Shown here: in pieces, positions 32,165 through 41,207 of the stretch
How positions within the stretch are numbered: the stretch's first letter is position 1
Layout: every line of letters begins with the position of its first letter
NCBI GenBank assembly: GCA_027489535.1
Contig: JAIXZO010000006.1
Coordinates: 270,697-334,696 of the forward strand
Direction: 5' to 3'
Source: Hyphomicrobiales bacterium
GTDB lineage: Bacteria; Pseudomonadota; Alphaproteobacteria; Rhizobiales; Beijerinckiaceae
DNA: 64,000 bases
The notes under the pieces: generated by a model
Database searches by the model: none
Seen by the model: only the letters and a program-made list of their open reading frames with translations
What the model was told of the DNA's origin: nothing
Translations under genes and position numbers: made by a program

Positions 32165-33346
32165 TCAGCGCGGGGCTGCGGCGTCCGTCGGCGGTGGCAG
32201 GGGCGCGGTCGTCACCACGGTCGGCGCGGGCACCTGCGCGGCCTTCACGGCCTCGTCGTCGACGAAGGCCTGCGCCTGACGGTCCTCGAATTTCGGCTCG
32301 GCGAGCTGCGAGCCGATGGTCTTCACCACCATCGGCGCTTCGGCATAGCTGCCGTGGCGCAGGAAATCCTGCACGTCGAGATTGGTCAGGTCGTAGACGC
32401 GCACGCCGAGCTTGGAGATTTCGTCGCGATGCTTGGCGTCGCCGAGGTCGAGCGCGCCGAGCCGCTGGCGCGAGCCCGCAATGGCGCTCGACACGGAAAG
32501 CGCGCGGTCGTCGCTGGCCGCGAACACCGAGACGCGGGTCACGCGGCCGAGGCGGGCCATCTGCCCGCGAAACACGTCGAGATCGATGTCGGGCGAGGCC
32601 AGCATGACCTCGCCGAGCCGCCCGCCGAGATCGGCGCGGCCCGCGATGGCGTTCTGCCGCAGCGCTTCCATCGCCAGCCACGTGCCCATCGAATGCGCGA
32701 GCACATGCACGCGGCCGACGCCCTGCACTTCGGAGACTTCGCGGATCAGCGTTTCGAGCGCGTCGCGCGAGGCGGTGGCGCTCTCCTTGTCGGAGCCGTA
32801 GGCGAGCAATTGCGAGCGCGACGGCCAGGTGAACAGCAGCGGGACCCCGGTAAAGCCGGAATCGTTGACGACCTGCGCGAGGCGGAAGCGCGCGTCCTCA
32901 TAGCCGGTGTTGAAGCCGTGGACGAAGACGAGCACGTCGCGCGAGACGCCGACGCGGCCGGAAAGCTGCGTGGCGATCTCGCCGTAGAAATTGCCCTCGT
33001 CGAGCGTGCGCTGCCCGAGCGCCACGAAGTGACGGTTGCGGCTTTCCGGCGTCACGCTCGGCCGCTCGATCACGCCGGGCTTGTGGCCGGGCGGGATGCT
33101 GACCGCGGTCGCGAGATAGCTCGGGCGCGATGAAATCTGTCCGGTGACGTTGCCCTGCGCGTCGAGCTTGCGCGTCGACGCGACATAGATGGACACCTGC
33201 TTGCGCGAGGCGGTGTCCTCGCGCCCGAAGCTGCGGCCGCTCGATCCGAGCGAATCCATCGCGGGCATGCAGGCGGCGAGCGTCGCCGCCGCGAGTGCGG
33301 CGAGCGCGGCGGAACGGAAGGAGCGGGCGGGAACGGGCATCATCAT
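32165..33346 (-). CDS. DUF900-type alpha/beta hydrolase lipoprotein (paralog 1)
   Basis: A 393-residue lipoprotein. The N-terminus is MMMPVPARSFRSAALAALAA with lipobox LAAC at 23-26 (Cys26 lipidated). The mature part is an alpha/beta hydrolase: DVLVFVHGFNTGYEDARFRL (oxyanion His-Gly), LLFTWPSRSQLLAYGSDKES, RVHVLAHSMGTWLAMEALRQ (nucleophile Ser in HSMG), LASPDIDLDVF and a C-terminal VYDLTNLDVQDFLRHGSY. Family DUF900. The substrate is unknown. It lies 111 bp downstream of a related gene (33458-34675) on the same strand. The two share the same motif order and come from gene duplication. Confidence 0.9.
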   Translation of the reverse strand: MMMPVPARSFRSAALAALAAATLAACMPAMDSLGSSGRSFGREDTASRKQVSIYVASTRKLDAQGNVTGQISSRPSYLATAVSIPPGHKPGVIERPSVTPESRNRHFVALGQRTLDEGNFYGEIATQLSGRVGVSRDVLVFVHGFNTGYEDARFRLAQVVNDSGFTGVPLLFTWPSRSQLLAYGSDKESATASRDALETLIREVSEVQGVGRVHVLAHSMGTWLAMEALRQNAIAGRADLGGRLGEVMLASPDIDLDVFRGQMARLGRVTRVSVFAASDDRALSVSSAIAGSRQRLGALDLGDAKHRDEISKLGVRVYDLTNLDVQDFLRHGSYAEAPMVVKTIGSQLAEPKFEDRQAQAFVDDEAVKAAQVPAPTVVTTAPLPPPTDAAAPR

Positions 33347-33457
33347 CTGCGGATCCGTATCGCGATCGGGGCGAAATGTCCCGATCGTCGTAGCCGTGTC
33401 GAAGCGGGGACGCCGCGCTGATGCGCCCCGATCATGTCCGAAACGGGGCGGCAGCGT

Positions 33458-34675
33458 TCAGGGTGCGGCGGACGTGGCGGCTTTGCCGCCCGAAAGGCCG
33501 TCCGCCACGCCGCCGAGAACGCCTCCGACGATGCCGACGGGCAGTTTGACGGCCATGCCGGCGGCCGTGCCCACCGTGTCCGTGACGTTTTCTCCGACCG
33601 TCGCCAGCCGCTCGCCCAAGCTCAGGCGGGGTTCGACGATGCCGTGATCGGCGAGCGGCGTGCCGATCTGCCGGACGACTTCGGGCGAGGCGGCGAATTT
33701 GCCGTGCGCCAGCCCGTCGCCCTTCAAGTCCGTAAGATCGATCACGCGGATGCCGACGCTTTTCAGCCGCTCCGCATAGACCGGATCGGTCAGGTCGAAG
33801 GCGCCGACGCGGGCGTTGTCTCCGCCCCAGAAGCGGCGGGACAACGCGAGCGCCTTGTCGTCCTTGGAGATGAACACCGTGACCTTGCGGTGGCGGTCGC
33901 CGATCACCTGCATCTGCCGGCGGAAGACGTCGACGTCGACGTCGGGCGCGGCCAGCATGATGTCGCCGAGCTTGCCCCCGAATGTGCCACGGCCCCGGAT
34001 ATGGGCCTGCCGCAGGGCTTCCAAGGTCAGCATGTTGCCCATGCTGTGGGCGAGGATGTTGATCCGATGCGCGCCGGACAGCCGGGCGAGGCCGTCGAGC
34101 GCCGCTTCCAGATCGTCGCGGGAATAGATGACGCTTTCGCGGTCGTAGGGATAGGCGAGAAGCTGCGCCCGCGAAGGCCAGGTGAACAGGACCGGCACGC
34201 CCTTGAAGCCGGAATCGACGACGACCTGCGCCATCCTGAAGACGGCGTCGTCGAAACTGGTGTTGTAGCCGTGGACGAAGACGAGCACGTCGCGTTCGGC
34301 CGGCGGGCGCTTCTCGATTTCGCGGCGGACGGATGCCAGAACCTCGCCGCCCGTCCCGTAACGCCTTGCCACGACTGCGAAATGCCGCGTCGGATCGGGC
34401 GGCGCGGCGTCGGGCCACTCGACCTGCCCGGGCTTGTGATCGGGCGGGACGGAGACGACGAGGCGGGCGTAATCGAGGCGCGGCGCACGCTCGCCGGTGA
34501 ACATTTCCCCCGGATCGGCCTTCAATCGGGCGCGCGTCGTGGCGACGTGGACGGTCACGGACTTCGCGCCGGGCGGCAGCACTTCGGTGTCGAGATACAG
34601 CCCGCGCGGCGGGCCGCCGCAGGCCGCGAGACCGAGCAGGGCCGCGAGCCACCCCCATCGCGCGAACCACCTCAT
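33458..34675 (-). CDS. DUF900-type alpha/beta hydrolase lipoprotein (paralog 2)
   Basis: A 405-residue lipoprotein, MRWFARWGWLAALLGLAACG, lipobox LAAC with Cys19. The alpha/beta hydrolase core has DVLVFVHGYNTSFDDAVFRM, LLFTWPSR-like VLFTWPSRAQLLAYPYDRES, INILAHSMGNMLTLEALRQA (Ser nucleophile), MLAAPDVDVDVFRRQM and VIDLTDLKGDGLAHGKF. The C-terminal tail adds VGTAAGMAVKLPVGIVGGVL, a Gly-rich hydrophobic stretch not present in paralog 1. Start at 34675 has GGGAGG upstream. The longer frame to 34759 runs into the promoter. Confidence 0.9.
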   Translation of the reverse strand: MRWFARWGWLAALLGLAACGGPPRGLYLDTEVLPPGAKSVTVHVATTRARLKADPGEMFTGERAPRLDYARLVVSVPPDHKPGQVEWPDAAPPDPTRHFAVVARRYGTGGEVLASVRREIEKRPPAERDVLVFVHGYNTSFDDAVFRMAQVVVDSGFKGVPVLFTWPSRAQLLAYPYDRESVIYSRDDLEAALDGLARLSGAHRINILAHSMGNMLTLEALRQAHIRGRGTFGGKLGDIMLAAPDVDVDVFRRQMQVIGDRHRKVTVFISKDDKALALSRRFWGGDNARVGAFDLTDPVYAERLKSVGIRVIDLTDLKGDGLAHGKFAASPEVVRQIGTPLADHGIVEPRLSLGERLATVGENVTDTVGTAAGMAVKLPVGIVGGVLGGVADGLSGGKAATSAAP

Positions 34676-34873
34676 GACGCCTCCCGTTCCGTTTCCTGCG
34701 GCGTAGCTTCGGCTCGCGAGCACGTCAATCCGGTTGATCGTCAATATAAATACAACCATAGATCGTATTGATACTTTACCATTAACGGCGATTACGCCTT
34801 TTGAACCGGCAATCTATCGTGATATTCACGGTCGCGAATTATTATTGTTCGGCCGGTTTGATTTCATCAACAT

Positions 34874-35302
34874 ATGAAAAACCTTTTTTACAAAATTCTC
34901 CGCTTCCTCATGGTGGGCGGCATCGGGTTCGCCGTGGACGCGATCACCTATCATCTCGTGCGCGATGCGGGGACCGATCCGGCGGTCGCGCGTCTCGCGT
35001 CGCTCGGCTGGGCGACGGCGGTGACCTGGCTGCTGAACCGGCGCTTCACCTTCGAGCCGGGCGGACGGCACGCGGCGGAAGAGGGGATGCGGTACGTTCT
35101 GGTCGCAATCGTCGCACAGGGCGTCAACTACCTCGTTTTTCTGACGGTCATCGATCATTTACCCGACATGCCGCATGTTGCGGCCATCGCATTCAGCGCG
35201 GGTCTCGCCGCGGTTTTTTCGTTTACGGGTCACTTCGTTTTCAGCTTCGCGCCCCGCGCGCCCGAATTGCCAAAGAAAGATTCGTCCAATGCCGCAATTT
35301 GA
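34874..35302 (+). CDS. GtrA-family membrane protein
   Basis: A 142-residue four-span GtrA-type protein. FYKILRFLMVGGIGFAVDAI, TAVTWLLNRRFTFEPGG, and the segments LVAIVAQGVNYLVFLTVI and AAIAFSAGLAAVFSFTGHFV are the family pattern. GtrA proteins are thought to flip or help move a polyprenyl-phosphate sugar. The preceding 198 bp are AT-rich and likely carry its promoter. The end overlaps the next gene by 14 nt, so it is co-translated with the FAD-dependent enzyme. Confidence 0.9.
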   Translation: MKNLFYKILRFLMVGGIGFAVDAITYHLVRDAGTDPAVARLASLGWATAVTWLLNRRFTFEPGGRHAAEEGMRYVLVAIVAQGVNYLVFLTVIDHLPDMPHVAAIAFSAGLAAVFSFTGHFVFSFAPRAPELPKKDSSNAAI

Positions 35303-36785
35303 AACGGTCATCATCGGGGCCGGTCCGGCGGGCCTCACCGCCGCCTATCTGCTCGCCAAGGCGGGGCGCTCGGTTCTGGTGCTCGAGAAAGACCCGGTTC
35401 ATGTCGGCGGCATCAGCCGCACCGTGAACCACGACGGATTTCTGTTCGACATCGGCGGCCACCGCTTCTTTTCCAAGTCGAAGGAAGTCGTCGATCTGTG
35501 GAACGAGATCCTGCCGGACGACTTCATCGACCGGCCCCGCCTGTCGCGGATCTTTTACGGCGGCAAATATTACTCCTATCCGCTGAAGGCCTTCGAAGCG
35601 CTGACGAATCTCGGAATCGCCACGTCCACGGCCTGCGTCGCGTCCTATGCCTGGGCGCGCCTGCGGCCGATCGAGAACCCGCGCACCTTCCATGAATGGG
35701 TGCGCAACCAGTTCGGCGAAAAGCTGTTCTCGATCTTCTTCAAGACCTACACCGAGAAGGTGTGGGGCATGTCCTGCGACGAGATTTCCGCGGATTGGGC
35801 GGCCCAGCGCATCAAGGGCCTCGACCTCGCGACGGCCGTCTGGTCGGCGCTGACGCGCGGCTTGAAGCGCAAGCCCACCGGCAAGGACGGCAAGGTCATC
35901 AAGACCCTGATCGACAGCTTCCGCTATCCCCGCCGCGGCCCCGGAATGCTGTGGGAAGAGGCGGCGCGCAAGACCGAGCGCTTCGGCGGACGCGTGCTGA
36001 TGGGCCGCAACGTCGAGGCTCTGGCGTGGGACGAGGCGAAGGGCGTCTGGACCGTCACGGCGAGGACCGAAGACGGCGGCGTGGAAACCCATGTCGGCAA
36101 GAACGTCGTCTCCTCGGCCCCGATCCGCGAACTCGCGGCGGCGTTGCAGCCGAACCTGATGAGCCGCCCGGCGGCGGAGCGGCTCCGGTACCGCGACTTC
36201 CTCACGGTGGCGCTCGTGTGCCGCGGCGGCGACCTGTTCCCGGACAACTGGATCTACATCCATGATCCTTCGGTGAAGGTGGGCCGCGTGCAGAACTTCA
36301 ATTCCTGGTCGCCGGAAATGGTGCCGGACCCGAGCTTCGGCTGTCTCGGCCTCGAATATTTCTGCTTCGAGGGCGACGGGCTGTGGTCGTCTTCGGACGA
36401 GGACCTCGTGAAGCTCGCGATCAAGGAAGTGGTCCAGATCGGTCTCGTGTCCGCCGACGACGTGCTGAAGGGCGTCGTGGTGCGCCAGCCCAAGGCCTAT
36501 CCGGTCTATGACGACGAGTATCGCGACAATGTCGAACAGGTCCGCGCCGAGGTGGAAGGGGCGTTCCCGACGCTGCATCTCGTCGGCCGCAACGGCATGC
36601 ACAAATACAACAATCAGGACCACGCGATGATGACCGCGATGCTCACGGTCGAGAACATCGTCGCCGGCACCCGCCGCTTCGACATCTGGAACGTGAACGA
36701 AGACGCGGAGTACCACGAGGCCGGCTACGAAGGCGCAAAGGAAGCGCTGGCGAGCGAGCGGCTGGTTCCCAAAAAGGCGGCGTGA
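35289..36785 (+). CDS. NAD(P)/FAD-dependent oxidoreductase, UDP-galactopyranose-mutase-like fold
   Basis: A 498-residue flavoprotein. The FAD-binding signature TVIIGAGPAGLTAAYLLAKA is followed by VLEKDPVHVGGISRT and DIGGHRFFSKSKEVVDLWNE. RYPRRGPGMLWEEAARK and HLVGRNGMHKYNNQDHAMM are typical of the group of polysaccharide-locus amine-oxidase-like or UDP-galactopyranose mutase-like proteins. The product is uncertain: a sugar-modifying or lipid-linked-sugar enzyme is likely from GtrA upstream and FkbM downstream. The ATG at 35289 overlaps the GtrA gene. Cytoplasmic, full length. Confidence 0.88.
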   Translation: MPQFETVIIGAGPAGLTAAYLLAKAGRSVLVLEKDPVHVGGISRTVNHDGFLFDIGGHRFFSKSKEVVDLWNEILPDDFIDRPRLSRIFYGGKYYSYPLKAFEALTNLGIATSTACVASYAWARLRPIENPRTFHEWVRNQFGEKLFSIFFKTYTEKVWGMSCDEISADWAAQRIKGLDLATAVWSALTRGLKRKPTGKDGKVIKTLIDSFRYPRRGPGMLWEEAARKTERFGGRVLMGRNVEALAWDEAKGVWTVTARTEDGGVETHVGKNVVSSAPIRELAAALQPNLMSRPAAERLRYRDFLTVALVCRGGDLFPDNWIYIHDPSVKVGRVQNFNSWSPEMVPDPSFGCLGLEYFCFEGDGLWSSSDEDLVKLAIKEVVQIGLVSADDVLKGVVVRQPKAYPVYDDEYRDNVEQVRAEVEGAFPTLHLVGRNGMHKYNNQDHAMMTAMLTVENIVAGTRRFDIWNVNEDAEYHEAGYEGAKEALASERLVPKKAA

Positions 36786-36915
36786 GGGGTGCGCGCCCGC
36801 GCGCTTCTTCGCGCGCCGATTCGCGGGCCTCTCTTGCGGCCTGCCGCCGTTTGATCCATTGCATCGTCGAACGACCGCAGACGCGGTCGTTCTCGGCGCG
36901 TGATCGGATTTCGGC

Positions 36916-37755
36916 ATGAACGGCGACAGCGGCGCGGCCCCCTTCTCGGCCTACGCACCCTCCCCCCTCGAAGCCTCCGCCCTGCGTCTCGCGCGGCGGA
37001 CCGGCAACGGGCGCGTCGACGCCCTGATCCGTTCGCTGCTCTACCGGGTGGCGGGCGGCAAGCGCGGCGGGCCGGTGGATCTCGAAGTATTCGACGGCCA
37101 GCGCGTGCGCCTGCATCCGCGCGGCAATCTCTGCGAAAAACGCGTGTTCACGAGCGACGTGCATTGGGACCGCGAGGAGCGCGCCTGGATCGCGGCGCGG
37201 GCCGCGGCCGAGACCGGAGCGTTCCGGTTTCTGGACGTCGGGGCCAATGTGGGCCTCTATACCTTCTTCGCCCGCAGCGCGGCGCGTGCGACGGGGCGCG
37301 CCTTCAAGGCCGCGGTCGTCGAACCGCAGCCCGAAATGCTGCGCCGGTTGCGCTTCAACGTGGCGGCCTCCGATGCCGGCGACGAGATCACGGTGTGCGA
37401 TTGGGCGGCGACCGACGTGCCGCAGACGCTGCATTTCGCCTCGGACGGCATCAATCACGGGACCGGCAAGATCATCGAGACCGGCGGCATCACGGTGGAA
37501 GGCCGCCCATTGCTCGACGCGGTGATCGCGGCCGGCCTCGACGGCGTGGACGTGATGAAGATCGACGTCGAAGGCGCGGAATTTCCGGCGATGGACGCCT
37601 ATTTCCGCACCGCCCCCGCTTCGCTGCATCCGCGCTCGATCATCATCGAAGCCGGCAAGGGCGACCTCGAACAGCCGCCGATCCGGCTCTGTCTCGACCG
37701 GGGCTATCGGGTGGCCGGACGCGGACGGCTGAACGCCATTCTGACGCTCGACTGA
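36916..37755 (+). CDS. FkbM-family methyltransferase
   Basis: A 279-residue SAM-dependent methyltransferase. The SAM motif DVGANVGLYT is at 107-116, AVVEPQPEMLRRLRFNVA at ~136 and MKIDVEGAEFPAMDAYF with the FkbM DVEG motif at ~218. It likely methylates a hydroxyl on a sugar or related metabolite. Close to the GtrA/FAD gene pair (130 bp gap), pointing to surface glycan modification. ATG at 36916 fits. Confidence 0.92.
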   Translation: MNGDSGAAPFSAYAPSPLEASALRLARRTGNGRVDALIRSLLYRVAGGKRGGPVDLEVFDGQRVRLHPRGNLCEKRVFTSDVHWDREERAWIAARAAAETGAFRFLDVGANVGLYTFFARSAARATGRAFKAAVVEPQPEMLRRLRFNVAASDAGDEITVCDWAATDVPQTLHFASDGINHGTGKIIETGGITVEGRPLLDAVIAAGLDGVDVMKIDVEGAEFPAMDAYFRTAPASLHPRSIIIEAGKGDLEQPPIRLCLDRGYRVAGRGRLNAILTLD

Positions 37756-37765
37756 ACGCGCGCGT

Positions 37766-38164
37766 TCACTTCACGGGATCGAGGAACGGCGTGTCCGGCT
37801 CGCTCACATAGAAGATGACGACGCGCATCGGCTGGACGGCGCTGCGGTTGTAGCCGGTCATCTTGACGCCCGGCGGCTCGACGAAGGACTGCCCGGCCGT
37901 GACCACGACGGGAGCGCGCCCTTCCATCTCCAGCGTGAACGCACCCTCGCTCACATAGATCGTGACGGGGAAGCGATGCGTGTGGAACGGGGTTTTCTGC
38001 CCCGGAGCAATCTCCGCCGTCATGACGGCGACCTGTTGTCTTTCCGAGCGGGGCATGCCCGAAACGACGCTTTTCAGCACGTCGACGGGTTTGGCGAGGG
38101 CCGGTTCTTGAGCGGCGACGGGAGCGGCCAGAAGCATCAAAGCGAGCGAGGTGAGGATACGCAT
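37766..38164 (-). CDS. Exported cupin-domain protein
   Basis: A 132-residue single cupin. Residues 1-19 are a signal peptide (MRILTSLALMLLAAPVAAQ). The cupin has GQKTPFHTHRFPVTIYVSEG with His61 and His63, EPPGVKMTGYNRSAVQPM, and VVIFYVSEPDTPF. A metal-binding periplasmic protein, possibly dioxygenase or sugar-binding. It is convergent with the methyltransferase gene and divergent from meaB. Confidence 0.88.
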   Translation of the reverse strand: MRILTSLALMLLAAPVAAQEPALAKPVDVLKSVVSGMPRSERQQVAVMTAEIAPGQKTPFHTHRFPVTIYVSEGAFTLEMEGRAPVVVTAGQSFVEPPGVKMTGYNRSAVQPMRVVIFYVSEPDTPFLDPVK

Positions 38165-38290
38165 GATCGAAACCCTCGATGCGGCGCCTCATCAACGTCG
38201 CACCGCATCGTACGTTCCCCACCGCATCCCGCCGAAAGACCATCATGCGGGCGTCTCCCCGACTCCGGCCCGCGATGGTAGAGGGGAAAC

Positions 38291-39283
38291 ATGACGACCG
38301 CCGCAGCCCCCATCGACGTCGCAGCCCTCGCCGCTCTCGTGCGCGCCGGCGACCGCCCGGCTTTGGCGCGGGCGATCACGCTGGTGGAATCGAAGCGTGC
38401 GGACCATCGCGCGGCGGCGCGGGCGTTGATCCAAGACCTGCTGCCGCATACCGGCGGGGCGATCCGCGTGGGCGTGACGGGCGTTCCCGGCGTCGGCAAA
38501 TCTACCACCATCGACATGCTCGGCTCGAATCTGACGGCGGCGGGCCACAAGGTGGCGGTGCTGGCGGTCGACCCGTCTTCCACGCGAACGGGCGGCTCCA
38601 TTCTCGGCGACAAGACGCGCATGACGCGGTTGGCGGCGGACGACCGCGCCTTCATTCGCCCCTCGCCTTCCTCTGGCACCTTGGGCGGGGTGGCGGCGAA
38701 GACGCGCGAAAGCATGTTGTTGTGCGAAGCGGCGGGGTTCGACGTGATTTTGGTCGAGACCGTCGGCATCGGGCAATCCGAGACCGCCGTGGCGGACATG
38801 ACCGACTTCTTTCTCGTGCTGATGCTGCCGGGCGCGGGAGACGAATTGCAGGGCATCAAGAAGGGCGTGCTGGAACTCGCCGACATGATCGCCGTGAACA
38901 AGGCGGAAGGCGAAGGGCTTGCCCGCGCCCGCGCCGCCGCCGGCGAATACAAGGCGGCGCTGCATATTCTCGCGCCGTCGACGCCGACATGGACACCGCC
39001 CGTGGTGCTGATCTCGGGATTGGCAAACGAGGGGCTCGCGGCGATGTGGGACAAGGTGCTGGAGCATCGCCGCCGGCTGACGGCCACGGGCGAGCTGGAG
39101 GCCAAGCGCCGCGCCCAACAGGTGAAATGGATGTGGGCGATGATCGAGGACCGGCTGTTCGCGCGGTTGCGCAACGACCCGGGCGTGAAGGCGCGCCTGC
39201 CCGCTTTGGAGGCGGGCGTCGCGGCGGGCACGCTCGCGCCGACGCTGGCGGCCGAGGACGTCGCGGACGCTCTGGGTCTTTGA
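38291..39283 (+). CDS. meaB: MeaB, methylmalonyl-CoA mutase-associated GTPase
   Basis: A 330-residue G3E GTPase. Walker A GVPGVGKS is at 64-71 (within GVTGVPGVGKSTTIDMLGSN), then VLAVDPSSTRTGGSILGDKT, FIRPSPSSGTLGGVAAKTRE, VILVETVGIGQSETAVADM and MIAVNKAEGEG (NKxD-like, here NKAE). MeaB gates cobalamin delivery to, and protects, methylmalonyl-CoA mutase, encoded 7 kb upstream on the same strand. It is separated from it by unrelated genes. ATG at 38291 after GAGGGG. Confidence 0.95.
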   Translation: MTTAAAPIDVAALAALVRAGDRPALARAITLVESKRADHRAAARALIQDLLPHTGGAIRVGVTGVPGVGKSTTIDMLGSNLTAAGHKVAVLAVDPSSTRTGGSILGDKTRMTRLAADDRAFIRPSPSSGTLGGVAAKTRESMLLCEAAGFDVILVETVGIGQSETAVADMTDFFLVLMLPGAGDELQGIKKGVLELADMIAVNKAEGEGLARARAAAGEYKAALHILAPSTPTWTPPVVLISGLANEGLAAMWDKVLEHRRRLTATGELEAKRRAQQVKWMWAMIEDRLFARLRNDPGVKARLPALEAGVAAGTLAPTLAAEDVADALGL

Positions 39284-39313
39284 AAACGATCGGTCTTTGA
39301 GAAGGGCGGGACG

Positions 39314-39976
39314 ATGCGGCTGCTGGTGACCGGGTTCGGCCCCTATCCGGGCGTGACGCACAACCCGACCGCCGCGCTCGCGCGCCGGGTGGCGGCTTCG
39401 CCCCGGTTGAAGCGGCTCGGCATCGAGGCCGCGGCGCATGTCTTCACCGTGTCCTATGCCGTTGTGGCTGCGGAACTGCCGCGTTTGCTCGACGCGACGC
39501 GCCCGGATGCGGTGCTGCATATCGGGCTGGCCCCGCGCGAGCGCATGTTGCGCATCGAGATGCGCGGCGAAAACCGGCGGCGGATGCTGCATCCCGACGT
39601 GACCGGCCGCGCGCCCTCGCGGCAGCGGCTGGACGCTTCCGGCGTCGCCGAGCGCGGTTCGACCGCACCCGGGCCGACGCTGCTCGCGGCGTTGAAGCGC
39701 GCCGGCGTGCCGGTGCGGATCTCGCGCGATGCCGGGGCCTATCTCTGCAATGCGACGCTGTATTGGTCTCTGGGCCATGCCGCCGGGCGCAGCCCAAGCC
39801 CGCCCACGGTGTTCATCCATTGCCCGCGTCCTCGCCGGTTGGGGCATGGACATGCGCGAACGGCGGCTGCGGAAGTGCGCGCGATGCGGCGGATGGAGAC
39901 GGCGTTGATCGAGGCCGCGGTGGTGTTGGCACGCGCCGGACGGGCGGGGCTGCGGACCCGCCCCGTTTCGACTTAG
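39314..39976 (+). CDS. pcp: Pyrrolidone-carboxylate peptidase-like (C15)
   Basis: A 220-residue protein of peptidase family C15, which cuts N-terminal pyroglutamate. It starts LLVTGFGPYPGVTHNPTAAL as in Pcp. The catalytic Cys sits in DAGAYLCNATLYWSL (the usual AGxYxCN). A Glu candidate is in MLRIEMRGENRR and a His in VFIHCPR, where standard Pcp has FIHVP. The C-terminal residues are basic and less conserved. The enzyme may thus be a divergent family member. It follows meaB by 30 bp on the same strand. Confidence 0.78.
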   Translation: MRLLVTGFGPYPGVTHNPTAALARRVAASPRLKRLGIEAAAHVFTVSYAVVAAELPRLLDATRPDAVLHIGLAPRERMLRIEMRGENRRRMLHPDVTGRAPSRQRLDASGVAERGSTAPGPTLLAALKRAGVPVRISRDAGAYLCNATLYWSLGHAAGRSPSPPTVFIHCPRPRRLGHGHARTAAAEVRAMRRMETALIEAAVVLARAGRAGLRTRPVST

Positions 39977-39995
39977 GCGGCGGAAGCCGCAGGCG

Positions 39996-40994
39996 TCACG
40001 GCAGGACGGCGCGGAGCCGGCCGACTTCGATGCCCTTCCAGTTCTTCAGCACCGGGGCGGCGAGACCGTCGACGGCTTGTTGCTCGGTCTCGGACAGCGT
40101 GAGGAAGCGTCGGATCACGGACGCCATGACGACCTCGGCCGCGCGGGCGGCGCCGTCGTCGCATTTGATGGCGACGCCGAGGCCCACTTCGGGCAGGGCG
40201 GCGCAATAGACGCCCTCCGCTCCGGTCTTGACGAAGGCGCGGATGCCCAAGGCGGTCATCAGCCGGGTGTCGAAGCGTTGCGTGCCGGCGACCATGAAGG
40301 GATGGGCGGCGGCGGCCTCGCGGATGCGCACCGCCGCGCGGGCGCGTTCGGTGCCGAGACCCCGGCCGGTGCCCAAGCGTGCGAAGCCCGAGGCGACGGC
40401 CCGCAGCGGCATCGCGTAAGTGGGGATGGAGCAGCCGTCCGTACCGCGCACCTCCGGCCCGAGCTTCGTGCCGGTCATGCTTTCGAGCGCGGCGGTGACT
40501 TCGCGCTGCACCGGATGATCCGCGCCGACATAGCCGCGGGGATCGACATCCATCGCGCAGGCGACGCAGACGAAGCCCGCATGCTTGCCGGAGCAATTGT
40601 TGTGGAGCGTCGAGGGCTGCGCGCCGGTCGCGGCCAAGGCGCGGGCGGCGGCATCGCCCATCGGCCAATGCGCGCCGCATTCGAGGCAATCCGCGTCGTG
40701 CCCCGTCTTGGCGAGAATGCCGGCGGCGGTCGCGGCATGCTCGGGTTCGCCGGAATGGGAGGCGACGGCGAGCGCGATTTCGGCCGGGGTGAGATTGAAG
40801 CGGTCGGCCGCGCCGGTTTCGAACAGCGGCATGGCTTGGAAGGCCTTGACGGCGGAGCGCGGGAAGACCGGGCGGTCCACGTCTCCCAAGCTCAGCACGG
40901 TCGCGCCGTCCGCATCGACGACCACGGCCGCGCCGCGATGGACGGATTCGACGACGTTGCCGCGCAGCACTTCGACGAGGACGGGATCGGTCAT
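39996..40994 (-). CDS. Asparaginase, rhizobial thermolabile type
   Basis: About 332 residues, of the ReAV/AnsA-type asparaginase family (not the classical type I/II). Motifs: VFPRSAVKAFQAMPLFETGA, AVASHSGEPEHAATAAGILA, LHNNCSGKHAGFVCVACAMD (SGKHAG, active site) and GTDGCSIPTYAMPLR. Two Cys in the active area (Cys in LECGAHWPMGD and NNCSG) correspond to family metal or catalytic residues. It hydrolyses asparagine to aspartate and ammonia in the cytoplasm. The ATG at 40994 is taken. An alternative at 41003 exists. Convergent with the pcp-like gene. Confidence 0.9.
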   Translation of the reverse strand: MTDPVLVEVLRGNVVESVHRGAAVVVDADGATVLSLGDVDRPVFPRSAVKAFQAMPLFETGAADRFNLTPAEIALAVASHSGEPEHAATAAGILAKTGHDADCLECGAHWPMGDAAARALAATGAQPSTLHNNCSGKHAGFVCVACAMDVDPRGYVGADHPVQREVTAALESMTGTKLGPEVRGTDGCSIPTYAMPLRAVASGFARLGTGRGLGTERARAAVRIREAAAAHPFMVAGTQRFDTRLMTALGIRAFVKTGAEGVYCAALPEVGLGVAIKCDDGAARAAEVVMASVIRRFLTLSETEQQAVDGLAAPVLKNWKGIEVGRLRAVLP

Positions 40995-41207
40995 GACGGG
41001 CATCCGAGCAAAAGGAGGCTCCCGCAATGCCCGCAGCGGGCGCGCACGTCAACCGCGACGGGGCCTTTGAAGATGAACGGCGGATGAAGGCCAAGCTCAG
41101 GCTGCGTTCAGGCGGGCGGATGCAATCTCGGGTCATCGATCGACGACGGCACGAACGCCGAAGCGGTCGCCCAACGGTCCGCCGGACCACTCTCGAGGAG
41201 CACGACC

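Noticed and set aside
33434..34771. Long plus-strand open frame (445 codons) over the second lipoprotein gene
   Set aside because: Antisense shadow: the minus-strand frame has a lipobox, a ribosome binding site and hydrolase motifs, while the plus frame has no recognisable pattern.
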